From assembly GCF_007970665.1 (NCBI RefSeq), contig NZ_CP042430.1, forward strand, positions 2,232,001-2,296,000: a DNA stretch of 64,000 nucleotides, in the 5' to 3' direction. Below the pieces are notes generated by a model. It worked only from the letters and a program-made list of their open reading frames with translations. It had not been told where the DNA came from and made no database searches. The position numbers and the translations under genes were made by a program. Each line of letters opens with the position of its first letter. Within the stretch, counting starts at the first letter, position 1. This DNA comes from Baekduia soli (GTDB taxonomy: Bacteria > Actinomycetota > Thermoleophilia > Solirubrobacterales > Solirubrobacteraceae). Below, piece after piece: positions 1-7,880 of the stretch.

Positions 1-1
1 C

Positions 2-304
2 GAGGTCCGCACGATCACGGTCACCAAGGTGATCCACCGCGTCCGCCACGAGCACGCCAAGGCGGCGGCGAGCGGTGCGTCGCACTCGGCGGCGGGCGCC
101 TCCGTCCCGGTCGCCGCCGCACCCGCGCGCGTGGCCGCGCCCGTCCGGGCGGCGGCGCCCACCGCCGCCGCACCGGTGGCCGCCGCGCCGAGCAGAGGGG
201 CGTCGGTGCCCGTGCGGACCTCGTCGTCGCCGGCCGCCGGCAGCGGCGACGACCACGGGCGTGAGCACGACGACGCCGGCGGGGAGTCGCATGGCGACGA
301 CTGA
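2..304 (+). CDS. Ala/Pro-rich protein, C-terminal part (5' end cut by window edge)
   Basis: The reading frame is open from the first bases and ends at TGA 302-304, so only the last ~100 residues are visible. They begin with a basic, valine-rich stretch (EVRTITVTKVIHRVRHEH) and continue as a low-complexity Ala/Pro/Ser tail ending in an Asp/Gly/His-rich segment. The next gene carries the same arrangement of a basic Val/Arg stretch followed by an Ala/Pro tail, so the two look like related surface or periplasmic linker proteins. Overlap with the next start and the following ApbE gene suggest a role in an extracytoplasmic flavin or redox system, but no catalytic domain is visible. A partial hypothetical protein. 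Confidence 0.5.
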   Translation, partial: EVRTITVTKVIHRVRHEHAKAAASGASHSAAGASVPVAAAPARVAAPVRAAAPTAAAPVAAAPSRGASVPVRTSSSPAAGSGDDHGREHDDAGGESHGDD

Positions 305-707
305 TCACGGCCGCCGCGTGCGGGTGCGCCCGCCCGCCGGCACCGCCACGGCGGCGGCCGCCACGACCGCCTTCGTGGGCATCGGCGCGGCGCTGACCCT
401 CCAGATGGCCGCCGGCCGCGATCCGGCGCTGGGGCGTGCGCACGCCGCGGCGCCGGCGGTCACGGTCCCCGCCCCGCGCCGCGTCGTCGTCCGCGAGGTG
501 CGCCGCCGCGTCATCGTCGATGTCATCCGCGACCGCCCGGAGCCGGGGGCCGCGGCGTCCTCGGCCGCGACGGCGGGCACCGCGGTGCGCACCTCGGCCC
601 CGGCGGTCGCCGCCGCGCCGGCCGCCGCCGCCCCGGCGCCGGCGCCGGCGGCCGCGACCCCGGCGCCCGCTCCCGCTCCCGCGCCCATCGCGACCCGATC
701 GTCGTGA
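291..707 (+). CDS. Membrane-anchored Ala/Pro-rich protein next to ApbE
   Basis: The ATG at 291 lies inside the end of the upstream gene and gives 138 residues. Residues ~18-42 form one hydrophobic segment (TAFVGIGAALTLQMAAG core) that could be a signal anchor. A Val/Arg-rich stretch (VVVREVRRRVIVDVIRD) follows, then a long Ala/Pro tail. The stop overlaps the ApbE start by 4 bp (GTGA), so the genes are translationally coupled. I see no FMN-binding motif. It may be an anchor, spacer or partner for the flavinylated or ferric-reductase component; this is inferred from position only. Confidence 0.6.
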   Translation: MATTDHGRRVRVRPPAGTATAAAATTAFVGIGAALTLQMAAGRDPALGRAHAAAPAVTVPAPRRVVVREVRRRVIVDVIRDRPEPGAAASSAATAGTAVRTSAPAVAAAPAAAAPAPAPAAATPAPAPAPAPIATRSS

Positions 708-1648
708 GCGCCGCCGTCGACACCTCCTTCGCGGCGCTGGGCACCACGGTCCGGCTGCTGCTGGACGGCGACGGGGCACAGGAGGCCGCGGCCGCCGCGC
801 GCCGTTGGATCGGCGCCTTCGACGCCTGCGCGTCGCGCTTCCGCGCCGACAGCGAGCTCTCACGCCTGAACGCCGACCCGCGCGAGCGCGTCCCGGTCTC
901 GCCGCTGCTGGCCGCCGCGATCGGCGCCGGCGCGTGGGCCGCGCAGCGCACCGGCGGCCTCGTGGACCCCGTGCTCGTCGACGCGCTGCAGGCCGGCGGG
1001 TACGCCGGGCGCTGGGACCCGGCCCGGGCCATGGACCTGCGCACCGCGCTGGACGCCGCACCCGCCCGCCGGCCGGCCGCGGCCGATCCCGGCGGCCGCT
1101 GGCGCGCCGTGCACGCCGACGGCGACGCCGGCGTCGTCACCCGCCCCGGCGGCCTGCACCTGGACACGGGCGGGACCGGCAAGGGCCTGGCCGCCGACGC
1201 CCTGCTGCACGTCGTCGGACCGCGCCGGGCGGTGATCGACCTCGGCGGCGACATCGCCCTGTCGCCCGGCCCGGCGGACCCACGCCCGTTCGAGGTCGAG
1301 GTCACCGACCCGTTCTCCCGCCGGACGTCGCACGTGCTGTCCATCACGGCGGGGGCGGTGGCCACGTCGGGGATCGACGCCCGGCTCTGGGCGGGCCCCG
1401 ACGGGCCGTCACACCACCTGCTGGACCCTTCCACCGGCCGGCCGGCGTGGACGGGGATCGTGTCGGTCACCGCGCTGGCGCCGACGGTGCTGGAGGCCGA
1501 GGTCCTCGCGAAGGCGGCCCTGCTGTCGGGCCCCGCCGGGGCGGCGCCCTGGCTGGCCGAGCACGGCGGCCTCGTCGTGCACGACGACGGCGAGGTCCGC
1601 GCGGTCGGGCCGCTGGCCGCCCGCGCCCCGGCGGCGGTGATCGCATGA
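704..1648 (+). CDS. apbE: ApbE-family FAD:protein FMN transferase
   Basis: 314 residues, typical for ApbE, which moves FMN from FAD to a Thr/Ser of exported redox proteins. Visible signatures, in order, are LGTTVRLLL near the start, FDACASRFRADSELSRLN (~40-58), TGGLVDPVL, HLDTGGTGKGLAADAL (~149-164), VIDLGGDIAL, VATSGIDARLW and HHLLDPSTGRP. The metal-site segment reads AEVLAKA where classical ApbE has ADALATA; I believe this variant is common in actinobacterial members. No signal peptide is obvious, so the location is uncertain. It overlaps both neighbours by 4 bp. The cognate flavinylated target is not visible and may lie upstream of the window. Confidence 0.9.
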   Translation: MSAAVDTSFAALGTTVRLLLDGDGAQEAAAAARRWIGAFDACASRFRADSELSRLNADPRERVPVSPLLAAAIGAGAWAAQRTGGLVDPVLVDALQAGGYAGRWDPARAMDLRTALDAAPARRPAAADPGGRWRAVHADGDAGVVTRPGGLHLDTGGTGKGLAADALLHVVGPRRAVIDLGGDIALSPGPADPRPFEVEVTDPFSRRTSHVLSITAGAVATSGIDARLWAGPDGPSHHLLDPSTGRPAWTGIVSVTALAPTVLEAEVLAKAALLSGPAGAAPWLAEHGGLVVHDDGEVRAVGPLAARAPAAVIA

Positions 1649-2226
1649 CCGGTCCCGATCCCCTCGCCCACGGCTGGTGGCTGGCCTCGCGCGCCTCGGG
1701 GCTCGTCGCGCTCGGCCTGCTGACCGTCGCGGTGCTCGCCGGGCTGGTGCTCGGCGGCCGCCTGGACGCCCGGCCCGGCGCGGCGCGCGCGTTCCGGGTG
1801 CTGCACGAGCAGGCCGCCGTCGCCGGTCTCATCGCCGTCGGCGCCCACGGCGCCACGCTGCTCGGGGACGCCTGGCTGCGGCCGGGCCTGGCCGGCGTGC
1901 TCGTGCCCGGCGCCATCGGCTACCGGCCGCTGCCCGTGGCCGCCGGCATCGTCGCCGGCTATCTGGCGGCCGCCCTGGGGCTGAGCCACCCCCTGCGCCG
2001 CCGCATCGGCATCCGCCGCTGGAGGGCCGCACACCGGCTGACGATCGTCGCCTACGGCCTCGCGATCGCCCACACGATCACCGCGGGCACCGACGCCGCG
2101 GTGGGCTGGGTGCGCTGGCCGACCCTCGCCGGGGCGGCCGCGGCGGGCGTCCTGCTGGTCTGGCGGATCGTGGCCTCGCGCCGCCGCGCGGTCGTGGCGC
2201 CCGGGCGCGTGGCGGCGCAGCGGTAG
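1645..2226 (+). CDS. Ferric-reductase-like heme membrane protein
   Basis: 193 residues with about five or six hydrophobic segments and conserved histidines inside them (VGAHGATLLGD, RAAHRLTIVAYGLAIAHT). This pattern fits the ferric reductase-like transmembrane (MsrQ/FRD) family, in which paired histidines hold heme b and pass electrons across the membrane. The start ATG overlaps the ApbE stop (ATGA). Known ApbE loci often pair a flavinylated protein with such a membrane electron carrier, so this is probably the transmembrane electron donor of the locus. Its stop codon TAG forms the first half of the likely -10 element of the next gene. Confidence 0.8.
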   Translation: MTGPDPLAHGWWLASRASGLVALGLLTVAVLAGLVLGGRLDARPGAARAFRVLHEQAAVAGLIAVGAHGATLLGDAWLRPGLAGVLVPGAIGYRPLPVAAGIVAGYLAAALGLSHPLRRRIGIRRWRAAHRLTIVAYGLAIAHTITAGTDAAVGWVRWPTLAGAAAAGVLLVWRIVASRRRAVVAPGRVAAQR

Positions 2227-2229
2227 CGT
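2224..2229 (+). promoter_or_regulatory. Leaderless -10 element for the OmpR-type regulator
   Basis: TAGCGT ends 6 nt before the GTG at 2236 and no Shine-Dalgarno lies between. The first three bases are also the stop codon of the upstream gene. The same spacing recurs before many genes here. Confidence 0.5.
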
Positions 2230-2235
2230 GCGTCC

Positions 2236-2940
2236 GTGCCCGCACCGCGGATCCTGTACGTCGAGGACGAGCCGTCGATCGCCGAGCCCTTCCGCCAGGC
2301 GCTCGTGCGCGAGGGCTTCGAGCCGACCGTCGCGCGCACGGCCCGCGAGGCGCTGGAGCTCGTCGACGCGCTGGAGCCCGACCTCGTCCTCCTGGACCTC
2401 GGCCTGCCCGACGCCGACGGCCGCGACGTGTGCCGCGAGCTGCGCCGGCGCTCCGCGGTCCCGATCATCATGGTGACCGCGCGCGACTCCGAGGCCGACC
2501 GCGTGCTGGGGCTCGAGCTGGGCGCCGACGACTACGTCGTCAAGCCGTTCAGCGGCCGCGAGGTCGCGTCGCGCATCCGCGCGGTGCTGCGCCGCACCGG
2601 CCCGGCGGCCGCCGAGCCCGCGCCGCGCGTGCTGGGCTCCGGGCCGCTGCGCATCGACGTGGCCGCGCGGCGCGTGTTCCTGGGCGACGACGAGGTCGAG
2701 CTGGCGCGCAAGGAGTTCGACCTGCTCGTCGCGCTGGCCGGGCGCGCCGGGACCGTCGTGACCCGCGAGGAGCTCATGGCGCAGGTCTGGGACGTCAACT
2801 GGTTCGGCTCGACCAAGACCCTCGACGTGCACGTCGGCAGCCTGCGCCGCAAGCTCGGCGACGATCCCGCCGCGCCGCGCTGGCTGCAGACCGTCCGCGG
2901 CGTCGGGTTCCGGTTCGCCTCCGACGACGCCTGGCCATGA
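2236..2940 (+). CDS. OmpR/PhoB-family response regulator
   Basis: 234 residues. The receiver domain spans ~4-118, with acidic pocket E10/D11, phospho-acceptor D54 in LVLLDLGLPDADG, T81 and K103 in YVVKPFS. The C-terminal winged helix (~128-230) contains RKEFDLLVALAGRAG and the recognition region TLDVHVGSLRRKLG. The GTG start fits the leaderless -10 six bases upstream. The stop overlaps the start of the histidine kinase by 4 bp, so the two form a two-component pair. Position after the ApbE/ferric reductase genes suggests it responds to redox or metal conditions; that is inference. Confidence 0.93.
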   Translation: MPAPRILYVEDEPSIAEPFRQALVREGFEPTVARTAREALELVDALEPDLVLLDLGLPDADGRDVCRELRRRSAVPIIMVTARDSEADRVLGLELGADDYVVKPFSGREVASRIRAVLRRTGPAAAEPAPRVLGSGPLRIDVAARRVFLGDDEVELARKEFDLLVALAGRAGTVVTREELMAQVWDVNWFGSTKTLDVHVGSLRRKLGDDPAAPRWLQTVRGVGFRFASDDAWP

Positions 2941-4373
2941 GCCTGCGGGTCGTGCTCGGGCTGGCCGGGGCCTACGTGGTCCTGCTGGCCGTCGTGGCCC
3001 TCGAGGTCCCGCTCGGTCTGGCCCTGCGCGACCGCGTCGACGCCGAGGTGCGTGCCCAGGCCTCGGCGCAGGCGTCGATCGTGGCAGCCACCGCCGGGGA
3101 CCTGTTCACCGTCGCGCGGCGGCCCGCGCTGCGGGCGCTGGCCCGGCGGGCGGCCGCCGCCGCGCACGGCCGGGTGCTCGTCGTCGACGCCCGCGGGGTC
3201 GTGCTGGTCGACAGCGCCGGGCCGGCGGCCGTCGCCACGTCGTACGCGTCGCGGCCGGAGATCGCCGCGGCGCTGCGCGGCAGCACGGTGCAGGACACCC
3301 GGCGCTCGCAGACGCTGGGCCGCGACCTGCTGGCCACCGCGTCGCCGGCCGTCCACGACGGGCGCACCGTCGGCGCGGTCCGCGTCACCCAGAGCGTGGC
3401 CGCCGTGCACCGCGCCGTCCGCCGCTCGTGGGTGACGCTCGGGCTGCTCGGCCTCGCGGTCCTGCTCCTCGCCGCCGCCGTCGGGGCGCTCGTGGCGGGC
3501 CGGATCTCGCGGCCGCTGGGCCGGCTGCAGCGGGCGGCCGAGCACGTCGCGGCGGGCGACCTGACGGTCGTGGCCGAGGTCGACGGGACCCGGGAGCAGC
3601 AGTCGCTGGCGCGCTCGTTCAACGAGATGACCGCGCGCCTGTCGCGCCTGCTGCGCTCCCACCATGACTTCGTGGCCGACGCCTCGCACCAGCTGCGCAC
3701 GCCGCTGACCGCGCTGCGCCTCCGCCTGGACGAGGCCGACGCCGCGCTGCAGGCCGGGGGCGACCCCGAGGCCGCGCGCCGCGAGCTGCGAGCTGCCACC
3801 GCGGAGGCCGACCGGCTCACGAAGATCATCACCGAGCTGCTCCTGCTCACGCGCGCGCCCGGGACCCTCGCGCTGCGCGAGCCCGTCGACCCCGTGGCCG
3901 TCGTCCGCGCCGCGGCCGCCCGCTGGGAGCCGGCCGCGGCCGCGCGCGGCATGTCGTTCGCCGTCCGGGCCGAGCCCGGCCCCGCCGTGCTCGCCGCGCC
4001 CGCCGACCTCGACCGCGTGCTCGACGCGCTCGTCGAGAACGCTCTGGCCTACGCGCCGCCCGGGACGACCGTCACGCTCGGCGCCGGCGCCGGCGCGATC
4101 CACGTCGAGGACGAGGGCCCGGGCGTCGATCCCGACGAGGCCGAGGCCGTCTTCGGCCGCTTCCACCGCGGCCGCGCCGGTCGCGCCACGCCCGGCGGGT
4201 CCGGCCTCGGCCTGGCCATCGCCCGCGAGCTGGCCGCGCGCTGGGACGCGACGGTCGCGCTGGCGCCGCGCCGGCGCGGCGGCACCCGGGCCACGATCAC
4301 GCTCGTGGCCGCCGGCCCGGGCGACGCGCCGTGGGGCGCGGCCGACGGCGGAGCGGTGGAGGCCCGGTCGTGA
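2937..4373 (+). CDS. Membrane sensor histidine kinase
   Basis: 478 residues. TM1 is at ~5-30, an extracytoplasmic sensor region at ~31-163 and TM2 at ~165-188. HAMP follows (RISRPLGRLQRAAEHVAAGD), then the HisKA H-box FVADASHQLRTPLTALRLRL with H251. The ATPase domain has N-box VLDALVENALAYAP, G1 EDEGPGVDPDE, F-box FGRFHRGR and G2 GGSGLGLAIARE. It overlaps the regulator stop (ATGA) and its own stop overlaps the next start (GTGA). The sensor region resembles no ligand-binding family I can name. Confidence 0.93.
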   Translation: MSLRVVLGLAGAYVVLLAVVALEVPLGLALRDRVDAEVRAQASAQASIVAATAGDLFTVARRPALRALARRAAAAAHGRVLVVDARGVVLVDSAGPAAVATSYASRPEIAAALRGSTVQDTRRSQTLGRDLLATASPAVHDGRTVGAVRVTQSVAAVHRAVRRSWVTLGLLGLAVLLLAAAVGALVAGRISRPLGRLQRAAEHVAAGDLTVVAEVDGTREQQSLARSFNEMTARLSRLLRSHHDFVADASHQLRTPLTALRLRLDEADAALQAGGDPEAARRELRAATAEADRLTKIITELLLLTRAPGTLALREPVDPVAVVRAAAARWEPAAAARGMSFAVRAEPGPAVLAAPADLDRVLDALVENALAYAPPGTTVTLGAGAGAIHVEDEGPGVDPDEAEAVFGRFHRGRAGRATPGGSGLGLAIARELAARWDATVALAPRRRGGTRATITLVAAGPGDAPWGAADGGAVEARS

Positions 4374-4795
4374 GGGCACGGTGGCGGATCGCGGCGCTGG
4401 CCGTGCTCGGCGTGGTCGCGGCCGCGCTGGTGGGCCTGGCGGTCTCCGACCTCGCCGGACGGCGGATCGGGCTCACCGGTCAGCCCCTGGGCGACCTGCG
4501 CCAGCTCGCGCCCTCGCCGGTCGCGCGGACGACGACGACCACCGTCCGGACGACGACCACCCAGCTGCGCCGTCCGCGCCCGGCCCGGACGACGAGCACG
4601 GCCCCGGCCCCGACGTTCACCGTGCCTGCCCGGCCCGCGACGCCCGCGCCGGCCCCCGCGCCCGCGCCGACGCGAACCACGAGCCCCGCGCCGCCCCGGC
4701 GGGGCGGCGACGACGGCGGGTCGGGCTCGCGCCCGCAGGGCTCCGACGACGGCGGCCCGAGCCGCGGCGGGGGCGGGCGCGGCGGCGACGACTGA
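4370..4795 (+). CDS. Single-pass membrane protein with Thr/Pro-rich exported tail
   Basis: 141 residues starting at a GTG that overlaps the kinase stop. One hydrophobic helix at ~6-26 (IAALAVLGVVAAALVGLAVS) is followed by Thr/Pro/Ala-rich sequence with TTTTT and APAP runs, then a Gly/Asp/Arg-rich end. It looks like a membrane-anchored spacer protein and may be an accessory to the two-component system it is coupled to. No enzyme motif is visible. The tail is low complexity, so homology searches will be misleading. Confidence 0.65.
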   Translation: MRARWRIAALAVLGVVAAALVGLAVSDLAGRRIGLTGQPLGDLRQLAPSPVARTTTTTVRTTTTQLRRPRPARTTSTAPAPTFTVPARPATPAPAPAPAPTRTTSPAPPRRGGDDGGSGSRPQGSDDGGPSRGGGGRGGDD

Positions 4796-4813
4796 GGTCG
4801 CCGCCGCGGTGCC

Positions 4814-5002
4814 TCAGCCGGCGTTCGTCGGCGCGACGCCCTCGCGGACCGCGGCGGCCGGGGCGTAGGCGCCGCCCACGTTGAGCATGTGCGAGTAGTG
4901 GAGCTGGGGCTGCTCGTCGGTCTCCTGGTCGTAGAGGCAGCCGACGTGCCAGCGCTGCCCGCGCACCGTCGCGACGACCGGGTTGATCTCCGACGCGATC
5001 AT
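4814..5002 (-). CDS. Small conserved-looking hypothetical protein
   Basis: 62 residues from ATG 5002-5000, ending in TGA 4814-4816. The protein has ordinary globular composition (W, C, Y, H and N present; CLYDQETDEQPQLHYSH centrally), unlike the Arg/Pro-rich shadows on the other strand, so I take it as real. It is convergent with the upstream kinase operon. I do not recognise a family; the short Gln/His-rich centre might bind a ligand, but nothing supports a function. Confidence 0.55.
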   Translation of the reverse strand: MIASEINPVVATVRGQRWHVGCLYDQETDEQPQLHYSHMLNVGGAYAPAAAVREGVAPTNAG

Positions 5003-5052
5003 GGAGACCGTGCGGCCCGCCGCGACCCGCTGCGACGTGCGAGGATCGCACG

Positions 5053-5310
5053 ATGGCGCAGATCCGGGTGACCGTGCAGCCGTCGGGGGAGGCCTACCTC
5101 GCGCTCGTCGTCGGCGAGCCGCCGGAGGTCCGCGACTCCGTCGCGGTCGACGCGCTCGAGGACGCCGACCGGATCCCGGCGCTCGACGGGATCGTCCTGG
5201 ACTTCGACCGCCACGGCCGGCTCGCCGGCCTGGACGTCACGGGCTCGGCCGACTCCGTGCTCGCGCCGTCCCTGCTGGAGGCCGCGGCGCCCGCGGGCCG
5301 CGCCCGGTGA
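5053..5310 (+). CDS. DUF2283-like small protein
   Basis: 85 residues from ATG 5053. The segment GIVLDFDRHGRLAGLDV matches the pattern of DUF2283 proteins (a short beta-hairpin with a D-x-G-x-L-x-G-x-(D/E) turn). The stop overlaps the GTG of the acyl-CoA ligase, so the two are translationally coupled. The molecular role of the family is unknown. Confidence 0.65.
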   Translation: MAQIRVTVQPSGEAYLALVVGEPPEVRDSVAVDALEDADRIPALDGIVLDFDRHGRLAGLDVTGSADSVLAPSLLEAAAPAGRAR

Positions 5311-6962
5311 CCGGCCCCGACCGCGCGCCGGCGTTCCCGGCGCCCCGCGACGGCGACCGCCACCGCGCCACCGGCGACTGGGACGGCGTGCTGCTGGGCG
5401 CCGAGCTCGACGCGGCCGTGGCCGCCGGGCCGCAGCGCCTGGCGGTCGTCGACGGCGAGCACCGCCTGACCTACGCCGAGGTCGGCGACCGCGTCGCGCG
5501 CGCCGCCGCGGGGCTCGCGGCGCTCGGCGTCGGCCGCGGCGACGTCGTCACGTGGCAGCTGCCGAACTGGTGGGAGGCGCTCGTCGTCCACCACGCGATC
5601 CTGCGGCTGCGCGCCGTCAGCAACCCGGTCATGCCGATCCTGCGCGAGCGGGAGCTGACGTTCATGCTCACGCAGTCGCGCGCTCGCGTCATCGTCGTGC
5701 CCGAGACGTTCCGCGCGTTCGGCTTCGCCGCGATGGCCGAGGACCTCCGCGCGTCGGTCCCGACGCTGGAGCACGTCGTCGTCGTGCGGCCGGCGGGCGA
5801 GGACCCGCGGGACTTCGCCCGCCTCGTCGACGAGCACGATCCCATGGCGGCTGACCCGGAGGCCACCGCCGAGGACCCGGTGGTGCTGATGTACACGTCG
5901 GGGACCGAGTCGGTGCCCAAGGGCGCGGTGCACAGCCACGTCACCATGCGCTACGAGAACAGGTCGATCCGCGACATCTACGAGCTGACCGGCGACGACA
6001 TCGTGTTCATGCCGTCGCCGGTGGCGCACATCACCGGCCTGCTCTACGGGGTGCACCTGCAGGTGCTCCTGGGCACGACGGTCGTCTACCTCGACGTGTG
6101 GGACGCCGGCCGGGCGCTGGAGCTCATCGAGCGCGAGGGCTGCACGTTCGAGGTCGGCGCCACGCCCTTCCTGCACGGCCTGGCCCACCACCCCGACCTG
6201 GCCAAGCGCGACATCTCGCGCTTCCGGCTCTTCGCCTGCGGCGGCGCCGACGTCTCGCCCGAGATCGTGCGTGTCGCGACGGCCGCGCTGGACTGCACGG
6301 TCGTGCGGGTCTACGGCTCGACGGAGTTCATGACGGCCTCCAGCGGCGTCCGGGGCGACCCGCTGGACAAGCGGGCGCAGACCGACGGTGCGATCATCGG
6401 CAACGCGCAGGCGCGCATCCTGCGCGAGGACGGAACGGAGGCCGGCCCGGGGGAGGTCGGGGCGCTGCGCCTGCGTGGGCCCGACGGGTTCAACGGCTAC
6501 CTCGACCCGGCGGTCGCGCCGGGCGCGATCGACGCCGACGGCTGGTTCGACAGCGGCGACCTCGCCGCGATCGACGCCGACGGGTACCTCACGATCCACG
6601 GCCGCCAGAAGGACATCATCATCCGCGGCGGCGAGAACCTGAGCGCCAAGGAGATCGAGGACAACGTCTTCGAGCACGAGGCCGTGCAGGAGGTCTCGAT
6701 CGTCGCGATGCCCGACCCCGTCATGGGCGAGCGCGCGTGCGCGTTCGTCGTGGCCGCACCGGGCGCCGCGCTGACGCTGCCCGACCTCGTCGCCCACCTC
6801 GAGGCGCGGCGCATCGCCCGCCAGAAGTTCCCCGAGCGCCTCGAGCTCGTCCCGGAGCTGCCCCGGACGGCCACCGGCAAGATCCAGAAGTTCGAGCTGC
6901 GCCGCCGCATCGCGGAGCTGGTCGCCGCCGAGCGCGAGCACACCACCGAGGGGGACGGATGA
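5307..6962 (+). CDS. AMP-dependent acyl-CoA ligase (cyclohexanecarboxylate/fatty-acyl type)
   Basis: 551 residues. ANL-family motifs are complete: P-loop YTSGTESVPKG (~196-206), YGSTEF, DGWFDSGDLAAID, GRQKDIIIRGGENLSAKE and the catalytic lysine K525 in TATGKIQKFEL. It forms an acyl-AMP, then an acyl-CoA. The N-terminal RHRATGDWDG pattern and overall layout resemble cyclohexanecarboxylate- and medium-chain acyl-CoA ligases; the substrate cannot be read from sequence. It overlaps the next gene (an SDR) by 4 bp, so the pair probably activates and then oxidises or reduces a carboxylic acid. Confidence 0.88.
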   Translation: MTGPDRAPAFPAPRDGDRHRATGDWDGVLLGAELDAAVAAGPQRLAVVDGEHRLTYAEVGDRVARAAAGLAALGVGRGDVVTWQLPNWWEALVVHHAILRLRAVSNPVMPILRERELTFMLTQSRARVIVVPETFRAFGFAAMAEDLRASVPTLEHVVVVRPAGEDPRDFARLVDEHDPMAADPEATAEDPVVLMYTSGTESVPKGAVHSHVTMRYENRSIRDIYELTGDDIVFMPSPVAHITGLLYGVHLQVLLGTTVVYLDVWDAGRALELIEREGCTFEVGATPFLHGLAHHPDLAKRDISRFRLFACGGADVSPEIVRVATAALDCTVVRVYGSTEFMTASSGVRGDPLDKRAQTDGAIIGNAQARILREDGTEAGPGEVGALRLRGPDGFNGYLDPAVAPGAIDADGWFDSGDLAAIDADGYLTIHGRQKDIIIRGGENLSAKEIEDNVFEHEAVQEVSIVAMPDPVMGERACAFVVAAPGAALTLPDLVAHLEARRIARQKFPERLELVPELPRTATGKIQKFELRRRIAELVAAEREHTTEGDG

Positions 6963-7732
6963 GCACCGACACCGCATCGACGGCCGAGACCACCTGCGTC
7001 GTGACGGGAGGCGCGTCGGGGATCGGCCTGGCCGTCGTGGACCGGGCGCTGGACACGGGGACCTTCGCGCGGTGCGCCGTCCTCGATCGCGGGGAGGGCG
7101 GCTTCGCCGATCTGCAGGAGCGCCACGGCGGCCGCGTGCGGTTCGTGTCGTGCGACGTCAGCGACGAGGCCGGCGTGGTGGCGGCCTTTGCGGAGGTCGA
7201 CGACTGGTCGCCGCGCATCGGGGGCCTGGTGACCTGCGCCGGTGTCGCGCGCTTCACGCCGTCGCTCGAGCTCGACCAGGAGCGCTGGGACGAGGTCCTG
7301 AGCGTCAACCTGACCGGCCTCATGTTCTCGTGCCGCGAGGCGGCGCGGCGCATGGGGCCCGCGGGCGGGGGCGCGATCGTCAACCTCGCGTCGGTGTCGG
7401 CCATGGTGGGCTACCCGCGCCGCCTGGCGTACTCGACGTCCAAGGCCGCGGTGGCCGGGCTGACGCGCACGCTGGCCGTGGAGTGGGCGCCGGAGGGCAT
7501 CCGCGTCAACGCGGTCGCCCCTGGCTACACGCGCACGGCGATGGTCCAGAAGCTCATCGACAACGGCGACATCGACCACGACACCTACGCCGCGCTGGCT
7601 CCGCAGAACCGCTTCGGCGAGCCCTCGGAGATCGCCGCGCCGATCGTCTTCCTGCTGTCGGACGCGGCGAGCTTCATCACCGGCGTGACGCTCCCGATCG
7701 ACGGCGGGTTCATGGCGCTGAAGGTGCCGTAG
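6959..7732 (+). CDS. SDR-family NAD(P)-dependent oxidoreductase
   Basis: 257 residues of classical short-chain dehydrogenase. The cofactor motif is VTGGASGIG (~17-25), an acidic D in the RFVSCDVSD segment follows, and the catalytic motif is Y158-x3-K162 (YSTSK) with the Ser in NLASVSA. The end FITGVTLPIDGG is typical. It is coupled by an ATGA overlap to the acyl-CoA ligase and probably acts on the same hydroxyacyl or keto intermediate. A strong hairpin follows the stop. Confidence 0.88.
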   Translation: MSTDTASTAETTCVVTGGASGIGLAVVDRALDTGTFARCAVLDRGEGGFADLQERHGGRVRFVSCDVSDEAGVVAAFAEVDDWSPRIGGLVTCAGVARFTPSLELDQERWDEVLSVNLTGLMFSCREAARRMGPAGGGAIVNLASVSAMVGYPRRLAYSTSKAAVAGLTRTLAVEWAPEGIRVNAVAPGYTRTAMVQKLIDNGDIDHDTYAALAPQNRFGEPSEIAAPIVFLLSDAASFITGVTLPIDGGFMALKVP

Positions 7733-7766
7733 GGGTCTCGGTCCGGGGCGTCCGACCCTCGCGTCT

Positions 7767-7797
7767 GGAGGGTGCGGGCCGAGGGCCCGCGCCCTCC
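7767..7797. terminator. Strong bidirectional hairpin terminator
   Basis: A 14-bp stem (7767-7780 with 7784-7797), broken by a single G-U type pair, has a 3-nt loop. It lies between the convergent SDR gene and the secreted-protein gene. There is no T-run, as usual in such GC-rich DNA. Confidence 0.7.
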
Positions 7798-7880
7798 CTG
7801 GCGCGGCCCTCCGGCGTTCGTGTCCCTTCAAGCGGCGCCTCCCTGCGCCGGTCCCGTGTGGCGCTTCCGTGCGCCGTAGC

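Noticed and set aside
1029-1061. Arg-rich minus-strand frames around 1 kb considered as genes
   Set aside because: They are antisense to ApbE and the Ala/Pro-rich genes; composition is almost only Arg, Gly, Ala and Pro.
4480-4780. Thr/Pro and Gly/Asp-rich runs considered as tandem DNA repeats
   Set aside because: The repetition is at amino-acid level (low-complexity linker) with no exact DNA period.
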